Source: Pseudomonas bijieensis
Lineage (GTDB): Bacteria > Pseudomonadota > Gammaproteobacteria > Pseudomonadales > Pseudomonadaceae
Assembly (NCBI RefSeq): GCF_013347965.1
Contig: NZ_CP048810.1
Location: 2,790,001 to 2,854,000, forward strand
DNA length: 64,000 nucleotides
Direction of reading: 5' to 3'
Shown here: positions 63,449 through 64,000 of the stretch, piece after piece
How the letters are laid out: every line of letters starts with the position of its first letter
How positions within the stretch are numbered: the first letter of the stretch is position 1
Program-made: the position numbers and the translations under genes
Notes under the pieces: generated by a model
What the model saw: only the letters and a program-made list of their open reading frames with translations
Told to the model about the DNA's origin: nothing
Database searches by the model: none

Positions 63449-64000
63449 AACGTATCCACCTCGACCTCGACGCCCGTGCAGTACGGGGCTTGGAAAGCCG
63501 TCGTCACAATCGGCGCCAGCGGTTCGAGAATCTGCAACTGAACCGCGCCCGCACTGTGCAGCGTGTAGTCGATCCAGCTCGGGTCCACCCGACCTTCCAG
63601 GCGATGGCACGCCTCGGCGTACGCCTGCAATTGCTGCTCGGCAGCGACCTTGGTCAAGCCCGAATCCGGGCCGGCGTTGATCTTCGCCACGACGCGGATC
63701 TTGTAGGGTTTGATTTGCGCGGCCTGGACGATGACCAGGTCGGTTTCCGGTCGCACATCAGGTCGGGCGAAATGCTGGCGAACGCCCTCGAGCAGCGCCT
63801 CGGACGGTGTGCCATTGCCCTCTCGGGACAGCACCGTGACCGTGACTTCGCCCGGCGCGGTGCGGCGTCCGTTGCCGTCCTTGATCTGCGCCGCGTATCC
63901 ATCCGGGTCGAAGGTATACGTGACCGTCACCACGCCCGCTGCGGCGTTTTCCACCTTCACGGCAGGCCGTTCGCCCAGGGTGAAGATCTCCCGTCGATAC
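63445..64000 (-). CDS. Baseplate J family protein (partial, N-terminus outside window)
   Basis: At least 185 C-terminal residues. The frame is open to the window edge, reading YRREIFTLGERPAVKVENAA and then DGYAAQIKDGNGRRTAPGEVTVTVLSREGNGTPSEALLEGVRQHFARPDVRPETDLVIVQAAQIKPYKI, the classic P2 gpJ C-terminal region. Wedge component of the baseplate. The end overlaps the gpI start by 4 bases. Confidence 0.93.
   Translation of the reverse strand, partial: YRREIFTLGERPAVKVENAAAGVVTVTYTFDPDGYAAQIKDGNGRRTAPGEVTVTVLSREGNGTPSEALLEGVRQHFARPDVRPETDLVIVQAAQIKPYKIRVVAKINAGPDSGLTKVAAEQQLQAYAEACHRLEGRVDPSWIDYTLHSAGAVQLQILEPLAPIVTTAFQAPYCTGVEVEVDTL

Overview
The window is about 60% GC, densely coded, and looks like chromosome of a fluorescent Pseudomonas (P. 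fluorescens group). The grounds are the gene content and order (dinG - OmpA lipoproteins - YchJ - QuiP; fpr/finR; dgkA-erdR-DTW; PA3611-like; cinA-like/recA/recX), at least eight clusters of the short palindrome with core TGTGGGAGCGAGC typical of this group, and a contractile tailocin next to cinA/recA. Identifications come from reading motifs and from remembered family features; no database search was run.

Layout. 1-8.2 kb: 5'-truncated view of a serine hydrolase, SOS helicase dinG, a CopD-like membrane protein, a collagen-like glycine-rich secreted protein behind a DUF1145 gene, two tandem OmpA-type lipoproteins (one broken), and small SEC-C/YchJ proteins. 8.2-24.2 kb: a cysteine-hydrolase-like protein, QuiP-type acylase, then a ligase-associated DNA repair set (MBL exonuclease + ATP-dependent ligase, and further on Lhr-type helicase + PdeM) split by an AT-rich acyltransferase segment and a HisJQMP-type amino-acid ABC operon containing an AotO-like desuccinylase. 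24.2-33.5 kb: dcd, a cold-shock gene, DUF481 protein, Atl-type protein, AmpG, proS, a lipoprotein, dinB, and two tandem initiator tRNA cassettes. 33.5-50.9 kb: mprF-acvB-like pair, kup, rimO, a GNAT gene, an RsuA-like pseudouridine synthase, DUF1456, trmO, fpr/finR, dgkA, erdR, a DTW-domain protein, a PA3611-like secreted protein, a LOG protein and recX.

50.9-64 kb: recA, a CinA C-terminal-domain amidase, then on the minus strand the distal part of an R-type (P2-like) tailocin: baseplate J (cut by the window end), I, tail fibre pieces and chaperone, sheath, tube, E/E' with a probable programmed -1 frameshift, tape measure, U, X, D, endolysin and Rz/Rz1. No capsid, terminase or portal gene is seen in this part. 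A plus-strand cargo gene resembling LPS-core/glycan enzymes sits between hub protein D and the endolysin and could modify the tailocin receptor.

SOS-related genes recur: candidate LexA boxes precede dinG, dinB and recA. Four genes (DUF1145, OmpA-like, cold-shock, GNAT) each carry exactly one extra base in or next to a homopolymer; the common pattern points to base-calling errors rather than four independent pseudogenes, so they are listed as broken but probably intact in the organism.
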